A stretch of 37,596 nt of DNA from Candidatus Thalassarchaeum betae. GTDB lineage: Archaea; Thermoplasmatota; Poseidoniia; Poseidoniales; Thalassarchaeaceae. A model generated the notes under the pieces. It saw only the letters and a program-made list of their open reading frames with translations, made no database searches and was not told the DNA's origin. The stretch covers positions 1 to 37,596 of the forward strand of contig JAKUUO010000014.1 of assembly GCA_022448665.1 (NCBI GenBank), given 5' to 3'. The first letter of the stretch is position 1, and every line of letters begins with the position of its first letter. Below, piece by piece: positions 25,065-32,857 of the stretch. The position numbers were made by a program, and so were the translations under genes.

Positions 25065-26135
25065 ATGGGAGAGAGACAGACCCTGAGTGATTTGCAGTCC
25101 GCCACAGTGGCGAACATAGCGATCATCCTGCTGGTCTCGGTCCTAGCCATCAAAGTCATCCAAGTGGTCATCCAGCCACTGGTAATCGCCGTCCTGCTCT
25201 TCCTATTGATCCGACCTGCTGCGCAATGGCTGGAGGAACGGCCGCTGATGCAGAAGAATTACGCCCACCCACTGATGCCCTACGGCGTTTTGGTGGCCCT
25301 TCTCTTCATCGTGCTGTGGATGGCCTCCCAAGTCCTCTACTCCAACCTCACTGCCTTCACTGACGAGGTCCCTATGCTGACCGAGAAGCTGAATGAGAAG
25401 GTCGTGTGGTTCGAGGGAATCTCGCTGATGGGATACAGTTTCGACATCAGCGGGATGACCGAACTCTTCTCTGTGGAGACCATCAACGAGTACATCGGCG
25501 ACTTCGTGGGCTCGCTGGCGAGTTTCACCGCCAGCGCGGTGACCGTCCTCATCTTCCTGCTCTTCATCATACTCGAGGCCGAGACACTCCCGCGCAGGCT
25601 CAAGGCAGCGTTCCCGGAGGACGCCGCGCGTATCGAGGGAATCACCAGCAACGCGGGAGAGGGGATCAACACCTACGTTGTGACGAGGGCCACCGTAGCC
25701 TTCGGGCAGGCCGTGATCGCCGGGATAGTGCTCTGGTATCTCGATGTTCCCGGCTGGTTCATGTGGGCCTCGATCACCTTCATGATGGACTTCATCCCCT
25801 ATGTGGGGGCTCTGATATCTCTGATTCCACCCATCTTCATCGGACTCATCATGCTCTCCGGCCCTCAGGCCATCGCACTCATCTTGGTTCTGGTGGTCAA
25901 CCAGCAGGCTTGGGGCGCCGTGGTCGAGCCTCAGCTAGCCGGACAGAGGCTCGACATCTCCCCTATCGTGCTCCTTCTCCTAGTGGCATTCTGGGGCTGG
26001 GCGTGGGGCATCATGGGGATGGTCCTCGGCGTGCCTCTGGCCGTCATCATGAAGATCGCTCTGGAGTCCGACCCGAGGACTCGGCCGATTGCGCTGCTGC
26101 TGTCACAAGACCCGAAGCCCGTAGAAGAAGAGTGA
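25065..26135 (+). CDS. AI-2E family membrane transporter
   Basis: A 356-residue polytopic protein of the AI-2E/PerM (DUF20) family. It has two to three N-terminal helices, a soluble loop (about 105-145), then the family-typical C-terminal block: EAETLPRRLKAAFPEDAARI, FGQAVIAGIVLWYLDVPGWF, DFIPYVGALISLIPPIFIGL and VEPQLAGQRLDISPIVLLL ending GVPLAVIMKI. Members include the E. coli TqsA exporter and Na+/H+ antiporters, so the substrate cannot be assigned. The stop immediately abuts the stop of the convergent kinase gene. Confidence 0.9.
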   Translation: MGERQTLSDLQSATVANIAIILLVSVLAIKVIQVVIQPLVIAVLLFLLIRPAAQWLEERPLMQKNYAHPLMPYGVLVALLFIVLWMASQVLYSNLTAFTDEVPMLTEKLNEKVVWFEGISLMGYSFDISGMTELFSVETINEYIGDFVGSLASFTASAVTVLIFLLFIILEAETLPRRLKAAFPEDAARIEGITSNAGEGINTYVVTRATVAFGQAVIAGIVLWYLDVPGWFMWASITFMMDFIPYVGALISLIPPIFIGLIMLSGPQAIALILVLVVNQQAWGAVVEPQLAGQRLDISPIVLLLLVAFWGWAWGIMGMVLGVPLAVIMKIALESDPRTRPIALLLSQDPKPVEEE

Positions 26136-26759
26136 CTACTCCCCTCTCGGTATGATCACTGCGAGAATCCCGTCGGCACTAATCCGAACTACTTCTCCGG
26201 TGCCCCGGTTGTGGAGTCCCCTGGTGGATAGCCCAAGAGGCACTCCGTCCAGATTCCATGCGGCTCCTTGCAGATGGACTCCTCTACAGGGACTCAGAGC
26301 GAAGACGGAGAACTCCTGACCCTCGGCTATATCGAACTCCGTCCCGCCGTCCTGCGGGTGAATTCTGTGGGTGATCGAATCCTCATGGTGGATGCGGATT
26401 TGTGCCCCTCCCGGTGCTTCGCAGAGCGCAGCCCAGCCTCCTAGGACGTGTCCCGTAGAGCCTCCGTCAGAGCCCACCACATCGATATCGGTGTAGCCTC
26501 TCTCGATAAGTAGCGCTATCGATTTGGCAAGGTCGCTGCTGGAGTCGTCGGGGAGTTCGTGGGTCCTGCCTTCCCATTGGCCGAGCTCGACCGAATCGAG
26601 GTCGCCCAGGACCTCCTCGACTGCGATTCCAGCCCTAGCGGCCTTGTCCGCGCCTCCATCGACTCCGAATACAGTGGAGCCAGCATGCAGCAGGGCCTGT
26701 ACAACGTGCTCGGAAGGCTGCTGGCCGTTGCACCAGAGGAGCGCGCGCATCGGATTCAC
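26136..26759 (-). CDS. Thiamine pyrophosphokinase-like protein
   Basis: A 207-residue protein with the thiamine pyrophosphokinase layout: FGVDGGADKAARAG (about 32-45), VLGDLDSVE (about 50-58) with the catalytic acidic pair, DDSSSDLAKSIALLIERG in place of the usual D-x-T-D-x-x-K-A, VVGSDGGSTGHVLGG, and a C-terminal beta-sandwich ending GLHNRGTGEVVRIS. The enzyme makes thiamine diphosphate from thiamine and ATP. The Asp-Ser-Ser-Ser-Asp replacement for D-S-T-D is mildly unusual. Its ATG overlaps the stop of the upstream peptidase-like gene (ATGA), indicating coupling. Confidence 0.82.
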   Translation of the reverse strand: MNPMRALLWCNGQQPSEHVVQALLHAGSTVFGVDGGADKAARAGIAVEEVLGDLDSVELGQWEGRTHELPDDSSSDLAKSIALLIERGYTDIDVVGSDGGSTGHVLGGWAALCEAPGGAQIRIHHEDSITHRIHPQDGGTEFDIAEGQEFSVFALSPCRGVHLQGAAWNLDGVPLGLSTRGLHNRGTGEVVRISADGILAVIIPRGE

Positions 26760-27787
26760 CTCTTGCGAGCTGTGACCTTTCCCTCGACCACGAGATCGAC
26801 GTCGTTCAGCTCGACGGTTGGCTTGAGTATGACGCCGCGCATGTGCACTCCCACCTTCGCAGTCCCGCCAAGAGCGGAGTTGTCACCGAACCCGAAGTAA
26901 GCGGAGCCGCGAACAACTTGGTCCTCGAGGCGGTTCCCCGTAAGTCTGGCTCGTGAGTTCATCCCGAAGCCGAACTCGGCGACCGTGTTCACCAGATCGG
27001 TCTTGGACTGGCGCAGTCCGACCTTGGCCTCGTCGAGGATAGACCGGACACTCTCAGCGAGATCGCCGCCTGTGATGCTGACTACCAGACCATCCTCCAC
27101 GAGGAAAGTCAGCGGTTCATCGAGCAGACTGCCCTCCCACGCGCCGTCGATCACTATCTTGCCACTCATCGTCCCCTCCTTCGGAAGAACGAACACCTTC
27201 CCGGCAGGAAGGTTGGTGATCTGTCCGGGCCGATTACAGATACCGTTGTCCTCCAAGACCCATCTGAGTCCGGTACGGAACGTGATGTCGGTGCCTGCGG
27301 GACTCGTCACACGCACGTCACGACGCCTGCGAAGCATCGGGTTGAGCCCCGATATCTCGCGCTGCAGGGCGTTGTAGTCGGCAGTCATTCCGCCGATTGC
27401 CAGCATCTCCTCGTCGATGCCGGGCATCGAGGCTATCCTAGCCCCCTGCTGTGAGGCGGTGATCCTCGCACGGGTGTGAGTCAGTGAGTTTCGAGTGGCG
27501 AGCAGCACAACGTTCTGTCGACGCATCAGGTCGCCAACGGAAGCAGGGGGCTCGTTGCCCTGCCTGTGACTCCGCGGCATCATCATCATGAGTATGCGGT
27601 CGGTGACCTCGGCTGCCGCCTCGTACAGTGACCGCCCCACCTCGGCAGTTGAGGGGTCAGTCACCACCAGTACGTGCTCGTGAGGGCGAACCTGCATACA
27701 TGTCCTCACGACAGAGCGGGCTGCGGTGAGCATGGCCTCCTCACGCTCACCGTCGTCGCTAATGGAAACATCGGACTCCTCGGCCAT
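26756..27787 (-). CDS. M29-like aminopeptidase family protein (COG2309)
   Basis: A 343-residue protein resembling the AmpS/aminopeptidase T group, in the shorter archaeal form. Recognisable segments are an N-terminal regulatory-like domain (RPHEHVLVVTDPSTAEVG), VTSPAGTDITFRTG, the metal-site region NTVAEFGFGMNSRARLTGN, then FGFGDNSALGG and GVHMRGVILKPTVEL. In classical members the last motif reads H-x-D-G-V or similar; here an arginine follows H-M, so the full metal site may not be conserved and peptidase activity is uncertain. It precedes the thiamine pyrophosphokinase-like gene with an ATGA overlap and diverges from the membrane regulator. Confidence 0.78.
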   Translation of the reverse strand: MAEESDVSISDDGEREEAMLTAARSVVRTCMQVRPHEHVLVVTDPSTAEVGRSLYEAAAEVTDRILMMMMPRSHRQGNEPPASVGDLMRRQNVVLLATRNSLTHTRARITASQQGARIASMPGIDEEMLAIGGMTADYNALQREISGLNPMLRRRRDVRVTSPAGTDITFRTGLRWVLEDNGICNRPGQITNLPAGKVFVLPKEGTMSGKIVIDGAWEGSLLDEPLTFLVEDGLVVSITGGDLAESVRSILDEAKVGLRQSKTDLVNTVAEFGFGMNSRARLTGNRLEDQVVRGSAYFGFGDNSALGGTAKVGVHMRGVILKPTVELNDVDLVVEGKVTARKR

Positions 27788-27889
27788 CGCTCTTCAGCCC
27801 GTGATGGGAGTTCCACTATTCAACACCACTCTGTATTGTCAAATCTATTCACCACGGCAGTCATAGGTGAAGGAGGTCTGCGCAGAGTG

Positions 27890-28741
27890 ATGGAAGGCGT
27901 CCGGACGGTGCGTCTCGTGGCCGCGCTTGCGGTAGCTGCGATGCTCGCCGGAGGCTGGATGATGAATGCACCAGTCGACGACATCACCGACACCGTCCGT
28001 GACGATGGGGGCACAGCCCCCACGTTCGCCGAAGAGGACTCCTCGGGGGACTCGGAGGGCTCTGATGGGGAGCCCGTTCTGAGGCGCGGGGAGAAGGACG
28101 ACTCAGACGACTCCGGGATGGACCTGCCAGCTCGGCTTTTCGCCGGCGGGGTCGGCGCACTCGGCTCGCTCGCACTCGGCTCGATACTGTTCGAGGCCAT
28201 GCGAGTCACCGTGCTGGTCGCACTGGTCTCGCCGATGCTCGCTAGGATGAAGAAGAACCGCGAGGACATGCTCACTCGTGGTAGGCTGCTCGGTTACTTG
28301 GAGGCGAACGCGGGAATCCACTTCTCGGCCCTGCGTGACGCCTTGGGACTTGCCAACGGGGTCACGGCATACCACCTCCATACCCTCGAGTCGCAGGGCC
28401 AGGTCATCTCATGGAGGGACGGCAAGCTGCGACGCTACGCGGTCTCCTCCCTCACCAGGGAGGAAGTCAGTCGGATTCGCAATCCGATTGCCGGCACCCG
28501 CCTTGCGATCCTCGAGGTCCTCGCTGAGTCCGGCAACATCGGGCTCTCAGGCACCGAGATTCGCGTGAAGCTGGCCATCTCGCGACAGTTGCTGAGTCAC
28601 CACCTGAGCGAGTTGCGCAATGGCGAGATGGTGGAAGCAGCCTCCGAGGCCCTACGCCCCAAGTGGCGACTCTCCGATACCGGGAAGGACGTGCTGATTA
28701 CCTCCAGAGAGGTCGCTCGGGTCGAGGCTGCGGCCGTATGA
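27890..28741 (+). CDS. Membrane-anchored double winged-helix regulator
   Basis: A 283-residue protein. An N-terminal hydrophobic segment (LVAALAVAAMLAGGWMM) is followed by an acidic extracellular stretch of about 50 residues (EEDSSGDSEGSDGEPV) and a second hydrophobic region (about 80-117). Two winged-helix domains follow: one around LLGYLEANAGIHFSALRDAL with VTAYHLHTLESQGQVIS, the other around RLAILEVLAESGNIGLSG with QLLSHHLSELRNGEMV. This membrane-plus-wHTH arrangement is common in euryarchaea and suggests a membrane-bound sensor or transcription factor. The longer frame from 27674 runs into the divergent gene and was rejected. A GATTC-containing repeat begins at its stop codon. Confidence 0.82.
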   Translation: MEGVRTVRLVAALAVAAMLAGGWMMNAPVDDITDTVRDDGGTAPTFAEEDSSGDSEGSDGEPVLRRGEKDDSDDSGMDLPARLFAGGVGALGSLALGSILFEAMRVTVLVALVSPMLARMKKNREDMLTRGRLLGYLEANAGIHFSALRDALGLANGVTAYHLHTLESQGQVISWRDGKLRRYAVSSLTREEVSRIRNPIAGTRLAILEVLAESGNIGLSGTEIRVKLAISRQLLSHHLSELRNGEMVEAASEALRPKWRLSDTGKDVLITSREVARVEAAAV

Positions 28742-28748
28742 TTCAGGC

Positions 28749-28767
28749 CCACGAGGATTCAAGGGGT
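28749..28767 (+). repeat. 3'-flanking repeat, copy 1 (uninterrupted)
   Basis: CCACGAGGAT directly followed by TCAAGGGGT lies eight bases after the stop of the membrane regulator gene. The same two blocks, separated by nine bases, follow the stop of amt at 36483-36510. Shared position at gene ends suggests a dispersed 3' element, perhaps connected with transcript ends. Confidence 0.45.
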
Positions 28768-28787
28768 CGGGGCAGCAGGAGAAGCCC

Positions 28788-29507
28788 GTGAGCCTAGGCA
28801 ACGGCACCAGCCCGCAACGGCGAGCGCTCGCCATGTCCGTGCATCTGGGCACAGCGTCCGGTGCGCTCTGGGCGCTGCTGTCGTTGGAAGCTATCTTCGT
28901 CGAGAACTACCGGCTGGCCTTTTTCTGGATGTTCGTCGCCATGATGGTCGATTCAGTCGATGGACCTCTGGCCCGGTGGGTCGACGTCAAGCGGCATGCG
29001 CCGCAGATTGATGGGGCACGGCTCGACGACATCATCGACTACATCAACTACACATTCGTACCGGTCGTCCTCCTGATCCACGCCGGCTGGATGCCGGATC
29101 CGGCTCCACTCTGGGCGGCGGTGCCACTCGTCGCGAGCGCCTTGGCGTTCAGCAACACCGGCGCGAAAGACACCGAGGAAGGCTTCTTCCTCGGCTTTCC
29201 ATCCTATTGGAACGTCTTCGCTTTCTATGTCGTAGTCGCGGCCCCCGACGGCAGCGAGTGGTACGTGCTCCTGCTGACGGTGGCCCTGAGCGCGCTGAGT
29301 GTGATGCCCCTCCGCTTCGTCTATCCCAATCGATTCGACCGATTGCGTTGGTTCTTCATCGGCGGAGGCATGGTCTGGATAGCGTCGATCCTGCTCATCG
29401 CCCTGCTCTACCCGGACGCTCCTCGACTGCTGGTGCTCGCTTCTCTGGTCTATCCAGCGCTGTACATCGTGCTGTCTCTGTGGCTGGATCGGCAAACTGT
29501 TCCATAG
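28788..29507 (+). CDS. Phosphatidylcholine synthase-like CDP-alcohol phosphotransferase
   Basis: A 239-residue membrane enzyme with about seven hydrophobic segments. The CDP-alcohol phosphotransferase signature is complete in its Pcs form: VDSVDGPLARWVDV, then GARLDDIIDYINYTFVPVVL, giving the D-x2-D-G-x2-A-R...G-x3-D-x3-D metal site. The N-terminal SVHLGTASGALWALLS and central GFPSYWNVFAFYVV are also typical of bacterial phosphatidylcholine synthase, which joins CDP-diacylglycerol and choline directly. In an archaeon the lipid donor would have to be CDP-archaeol or similar, and the head group may not be choline. The start is GTG 28788; ATG 28833 is an alternative. It is the last G/C-rich gene before the composition change. 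Confidence 0.85.
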   Translation: MSLGNGTSPQRRALAMSVHLGTASGALWALLSLEAIFVENYRLAFFWMFVAMMVDSVDGPLARWVDVKRHAPQIDGARLDDIIDYINYTFVPVVLLIHAGWMPDPAPLWAAVPLVASALAFSNTGAKDTEEGFFLGFPSYWNVFAFYVVVAAPDGSEWYVLLLTVALSALSVMPLRFVYPNRFDRLRWFFIGGGMVWIASILLIALLYPDAPRLLVLASLVYPALYIVLSLWLDRQTVP

Positions 29508-29517
29508 GGTAGGGAAT

Positions 29518-30585
29518 ATGATGCTGCAAAATGAAGAGTCTGTGTTTCAACTTGGGTTGAACACCTTTGGTGACGTAACAAGAGGCTCCGATGGCCAATT
29601 CGAGGAGCATCATGCAGTCCTGAGAAACGTAGTTGAGGAAGCAGTTCTAGCGGATAAATTGGGTTTGGATTTCTTCGGTGTCGGAGAGCATCATAGAGAT
29701 GATTTCGCAATCACTGCTCCAGAGGTCGTTCTCGGAGCAATCGCCAGTAGAACTGAGAGGATTCGTCTAGGAACAGCCGTTACAGTACTGAATTCAGACG
29801 ACCCGATTAGAGTCTACGAAAGATTCGCAACACTGGACGCGCTCTCAAATGGCAGAGCTGAAGTAATTCTGGGCCGCGGCTCCTTTACCGAGTCATTCCC
29901 TCTTTTCGGATTCAGGATGGAAGATTATGAAAGGCTCTTTGAAGAGAAACTGGAAATATTCTCTTTACTGAGAAATGAGGATGAATTCGATTGGGAGGGG
30001 ACAATTCGCACCCCCCTTCTCAAGCAACGAGTTTACCCGACTACAGAACGAGGGAGCCTCCGGTCTTGGATAGGTGTTGGAGGAAGTCCCGAATCTGTTG
30101 TTCGTGCGGCAAGACACGGAATCCCCCTATGCCTTGCTATCATAGGAGGTCAACCATCTCGCTTCACATCTTTTGTTGATCTCTATCACAGAGCACTGAC
30201 TCAGTTCGAACAACCCAGTCTGCCTATTTCTGTACACAGTCCAGGCCACATTGCTGAGACAGACGAGCAAGCCAAAGAAGAGATTTGGCCGCATTACCGG
30301 GAGATGTTTGGCAGAATCGGACGAGAGCGTGGTTGGCCGCCAGTCACTTACGAGCAATTTGAGCTTGGAGTTGGTCCACTCGGCTCGATGTATGTGGGGT
30401 CTCCTGAGACGGTGGCGGAGAAGATTATTCGAAACTCAAAACTGTTGCAGACATCTAGATTTGATCTCAAGTACAGCAATGGCGGTATGCCACATGACCA
30501 ATTGATGAGTTCGATTGAGCTGTATGCAAAGGAAGTGGCTCCGATAGTTCGCGAAGCGATTACAGATTTCACTCCAATTCCTTGA
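29518..30585 (+). CDS. Luciferase-like (LLM) flavin-dependent oxidoreductase
   Basis: A 355-residue TIM-barrel protein of the bacterial luciferase-like monooxygenase group. Recognisable parts are LGLNTFGDVTRG, ADKLGLDFFGVGEHHRDDFA, RIRLGTAVTVLNSDDPIRVY, ATLDALSNGRAEVILGRGSF and a C-terminal GSPETVAEKII. These fit the subgroup with conserved GEHH and GRGS, which uses FMN or perhaps F420; the cofactor cannot be decided here. Codon use shifts sharply at this gene toward A/T-ending codons and AGA/AGG, unlike everything to the left, suggesting recent acquisition with the ABC-F gene downstream. It starts ten bases after the Pcs-like gene. Confidence 0.9.
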   Translation: MMLQNEESVFQLGLNTFGDVTRGSDGQFEEHHAVLRNVVEEAVLADKLGLDFFGVGEHHRDDFAITAPEVVLGAIASRTERIRLGTAVTVLNSDDPIRVYERFATLDALSNGRAEVILGRGSFTESFPLFGFRMEDYERLFEEKLEIFSLLRNEDEFDWEGTIRTPLLKQRVYPTTERGSLRSWIGVGGSPESVVRAARHGIPLCLAIIGGQPSRFTSFVDLYHRALTQFEQPSLPISVHSPGHIAETDEQAKEEIWPHYREMFGRIGRERGWPPVTYEQFELGVGPLGSMYVGSPETVAEKIIRNSKLLQTSRFDLKYSNGGMPHDQLMSSIELYAKEVAPIVREAITDFTPIP

Positions 30586-30684
30586 TACGATCTGAATCAA
30601 AGGGTAGTGTATGATTCACTCCGGCTGGTGTATGTAGCAGTACAGTCAATCGGTTACTTGTAGGGGGGGCTCTCGCGGAGAGGC

Positions 30685-32334
30685 GTGGTCAGAGAGTTAA
30701 TTCGCCTCGAAGAAGTTCACAGGGCCTTCGGTCCACTGACAGTTCTAGAGGGGGTAAATTTACGCATCGACGAAGGCGATAGTATTGGCGTAATAGGACA
30801 CAATGGATCTGGAAAAACCACACTTCTCAGAACTATCAGTAACCAAGATCAGGATCTTGGGGACATTTCATTCGCCCCAGCATTGAGGCTTGCCTTTCTA
30901 ACACAAATAAGAGATATAGACGATGATGCGACTCTGAGGCAGGAGCTCAATCGTAGAGGGAGACAGTTTCTAGAGCTAGAAGAAGAAATCTCTGAACTCG
31001 AAGGAAAAATGGAGAAACCATCGTTCTATGATGGCGACTGGCAGCCAGACATGGAGAGATATCAGGAGTTGCAGAGTTTGATGGCCCGATCAGGCGGCGG
31101 TGACGTCGCCGGGCATGCCCAGGAGATTCTCAAGGCACTGAATCTAGATCAAAACTCGATGGATGTGCCACTAATCTCTCTCTCTGGCGGTGAGCGTGCA
31201 AAAGTCGCTCTTGCCAGACAACTGGTCGGACTAAGTCAGATTGATGTTTTCTTCCTTGATGAACCAACGAATCACCTCGACTTCAATACTCTCGAGTGGC
31301 TTGAGAGGTTCCTAAACAGATTTGATGGTGCACTGATGATAGTTAGCCATGATAGGTATTTTCTCGATAAAGTCTGCAATAACATCGTTGAGATTCAGGA
31401 TTCGCATCTTCGTGCCTATCCTGGAAACTACACATCATTTCTAAAGCAGAAGAAAATCTTCCTACGAACATTGAATGATCGAATTGTAAAGATGCAGAAG
31501 GAGATTAAGCGTCTCAAAGGGGCCATGCAATCGATGAAGAGAGCCAACAAGTACGACAAATCAGTATCTCAGAAACATTTCATGATTTCGCGCTCCCAAC
31601 GAGAGTTAAAGTGGCTAAAATCTTTGAAGCCGAAGCAGCGTCAGAGTCTAAATTTCAATCTCCAATCTGCAGAGAAGAGTAGTCTGGAGGTATTGGAGTT
31701 CCGTGATGCAAGTTTATCCTTTGAATCTCTTTCAAAACCAATAATCCAGGATTTAGGAGTAAGTGTTCGCAGGGGTCAGAAGATAGGAGTAATAGGACCA
31801 AATGGAGCAGGCAAGACCACTCTCCTCAGACTCATTACAGGCGAATTAAATCTTGACTCCGGGAAATTAGAAATCAGTCCCGGGGTGCAAATTGGGTACT
31901 TTCATCAAGATCATCGCTCCTTGAATTTTGAACTCACTCCAATCGAAGAGGTTCAGGAATTGAAACCGAGGATGGAGTATGGTGAATTGCGGGCACTTCT
32001 TGGGCAGTTTCAATTCACAAAGGAAATGATCTCAACTCCACTTAGCAAACTTAGTGGCGGTGAAAGGGCCAGAGTGGCTCTTCTCAGACTCCTGCTTGAG
32101 GAAAATAATATGCTTTTGCTCGATGAACCCACAAACCACTTGGACACAGATGCAAAGGAGGCTCTCGAGACCGCTCTGAATGAGTTTGATGGAGGCATTA
32201 TCACGGTAAGTCATGACCGATTTTTCCTAGATAAAGTGTGTGACACAATTTGGGATTTACAAGGAGATGGAAACCTAATTGTTTGGCCTGGAAACTATTC
32301 TGCTTACAAGAATAGGGTCGTAGGTACCCTGTGA
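30685..32334 (+). CDS. ABC-F family ATPase (ribosome-associated type)
   Basis: A 549-residue protein with two ABC ATPase domains and no membrane part. Domain 1 has Walker A GHNGSGKT (38-45), signature LSGGERAKVAL (about 165) and FFLDEPTNHLD. Domain 2 has GPNGAGKT (about 371), LSGGERARVALLR (about 455) and LLLDEPTNHLD. Between them lies a basic helical linker rich in Lys/Arg (IVKMQKEIKRLKGAMQSMKR), as in translation factors EttA, Uup and YheS that enter the ribosomal E site. The start is GTG. ABC-F proteins are mainly bacterial and eukaryotic. The A/T-rich codon use supports transfer. The stop TGA is part of a 29-bp tandem repeat. Confidence 0.93.
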   Translation: MVRELIRLEEVHRAFGPLTVLEGVNLRIDEGDSIGVIGHNGSGKTTLLRTISNQDQDLGDISFAPALRLAFLTQIRDIDDDATLRQELNRRGRQFLELEEEISELEGKMEKPSFYDGDWQPDMERYQELQSLMARSGGGDVAGHAQEILKALNLDQNSMDVPLISLSGGERAKVALARQLVGLSQIDVFFLDEPTNHLDFNTLEWLERFLNRFDGALMIVSHDRYFLDKVCNNIVEIQDSHLRAYPGNYTSFLKQKKIFLRTLNDRIVKMQKEIKRLKGAMQSMKRANKYDKSVSQKHFMISRSQRELKWLKSLKPKQRQSLNFNLQSAEKSSLEVLEFRDASLSFESLSKPIIQDLGVSVRRGQKIGVIGPNGAGKTTLLRLITGELNLDSGKLEISPGVQIGYFHQDHRSLNFELTPIEEVQELKPRMEYGELRALLGQFQFTKEMISTPLSKLSGGERARVALLRLLLEENNMLLLDEPTNHLDTDAKEALETALNEFDGGIITVSHDRFFLDKVCDTIWDLQGDGNLIVWPGNYSAYKNRVVGTL

Positions 32335-32380
32335 GTCTTGGTGAATCAGAGGGTACCCTTTGACTCGATGTGAATCAGAG
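32323..32380. repeat. Tandem 29-bp duplication across the ABC-F stop codon
   Basis: Two adjacent 29-bp units (32323-32351 and 32352-32380) both begin GGTACCCT and end GTGAATCAGAG; 24 of 29 positions agree. The first unit contains the ABC-F stop codon. With the following GTGAGTCAG the stretch 32333-32387 holds five GANTC sites. The second unit also forms one arm of a stem: ACCCTTTGACTC (32356-32367) against GAGTCAGTGGGT (32381-32392), with 10 of 12 positions complementary. Confidence 0.8.
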
Positions 32381-32395
32381 GTGAGTCAGTGGGTC

Positions 32396-32404
32396 TGAAT
32401 ATTC
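32396..32404 (+). promoter_or_regulatory. Candidate TATA box upstream of the small-gene pair
   Basis: TGAATATTC is an A/T-rich box and near palindrome. A start site about 26 bp on (near 32427) would give a transcript with the 32441-32472 hairpin in its leader, followed by the 54- and 58-codon ORFs. A second candidate, CTATACG at 32472-32478, lies after the hairpin. Confidence 0.3.
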
Positions 32405-32440
32405 CAACAAATTCCGATAGGAGGAGAAACTCAGCAAAGT

Positions 32441-32472
32441 GTGGTCCAATAGGGCACGCCCTACAACACCAC
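32441..32472. other. Symmetric hairpin
   Basis: GTGGT-CCAA-TAGGGC, a two-base loop AC, then GCCCTA-CAAC-ACCAC: both outer (5 bp) and inner (6 bp) stems are perfect and equally spaced around a 4x4 internal loop. It lies 51 bp upstream of the 54-codon ORF. It could be an RNA leader structure, an operator or a terminator; no T-run follows on either strand. Confidence 0.5.
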
Positions 32473-32523
32473 TATACGCCACTCATCCGGCTGCTTCGGA
32501 TTCCCGCATAGGAGGGAGGATGA

Positions 32524-32688
32524 ATGAGCGAGGAACGCGACGACGGGCGAGCTACCTCGATGATTCTTGAGGGAGGGACACCGCGCTCTGTAGCCCTGCA
32601 GTTTCCCGCTTGGTTCGTCCGAAATCACGAGGGTATTATTCGCCTTTGGGAGACCATCAACCGCCGACGTTGGAGAGGGAATGAATGA
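32524..32688 (+). CDS. Small basic protein, 54 residues, unknown family
   Basis: This short ORF begins MSEERDDGRATSMILEGG, continues TPRSVALQFPAWFVRNHEGI and ends in a basic tail IRLWETINRRRWRGNE. A strong ribosome-binding site, AGGAGGGAGG, stands just upstream (GGAGG at 32511-32515, eight bases before ATG). Its stop TGA overlaps the next ORF's start region (ATGAATGA). Composition is protein-like: acidic start, mixed hydrophobic core with two tryptophans, basic end. The P-x2-F-x-R-N-H-x-G stretch faintly recalls a motif seen in some viral replication or packaging proteins, but this is pattern memory, not a match. Function unknown; possibly nucleic-acid binding. Confidence 0.5.
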   Translation: MSEERDDGRATSMILEGGTPRSVALQFPAWFVRNHEGIIRLWETINRRRWRGNE

Positions 32689-32857
32689 GTCGATGCGACT
32701 CATTCGCTACCCAATGAGTTGCCCCAATCGTTCAAGGCTGGCACCTCCTGTCAGGGTCATGGGAAACCTCCGATTTATGGGAATACCCAACTGGCTGGCA
32801 TACGCAGTGATACTCATAATCTTCATACTCCAGATACGGGAATACGTATTTCCCTAA
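32681..32857 (+). CDS. Small single-helix membrane protein, 58 residues
   Basis: The ORF starts at the ATG that overlaps the end of the 54-codon ORF by eight bases, preceded by GGAGAGGGA as a possible ribosome-binding site. The N-terminal half is basic (MRLIRYPMSCPNRSRLAP), and the C-terminal half is a membrane segment NWLAYAVILIIFILQI followed by REYVFP. By charge, the N-terminus would be cytoplasmic. In-frame ATGs at 32693, 32714, 32759 and 32777 are alternatives. A hairpin sits on the stop codon. The overlap suggests coupled translation with the 54-residue protein. No family recognised. Confidence 0.42.
   Translation: MNESMRLIRYPMSCPNRSRLAPPVRVMGNLRFMGIPNWLAYAVILIIFILQIREYVFP
32683..32705. 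repeat. Perfect 10-bp inverted repeat with GANTC core
   Basis: GAATGAGTCG-ATG-CGACTCATTC is a perfect 10-bp stem with a three-base loop. It lies over the junction of the two small ORFs, covering the stop of the first and the first codons of the second, so it could influence coupled translation as well as act as a protein-binding site. Confidence 0.55.

Noticed and set aside
32439..32570. GTG-started ORF of about 43 codons overlapping the hairpin
   Set aside because: The ribosome-binding site is too distant and the residue composition is poor; the hairpin covers its start.
32400..32700. Possible RNase P or SRP RNA
   Set aside because: A GGAGGAGAAAC stretch and several stems looked suggestive, but the conserved core segments of either RNA could not be found in the right order on either strand.
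32461..32703. 80-residue minus-strand ORF in the intergenic gap
   Set aside because: It is antisense to the better-supported 54-codon ORF, has no ribosome-binding site or TATA box, and its residue mix is unlike a folded protein.
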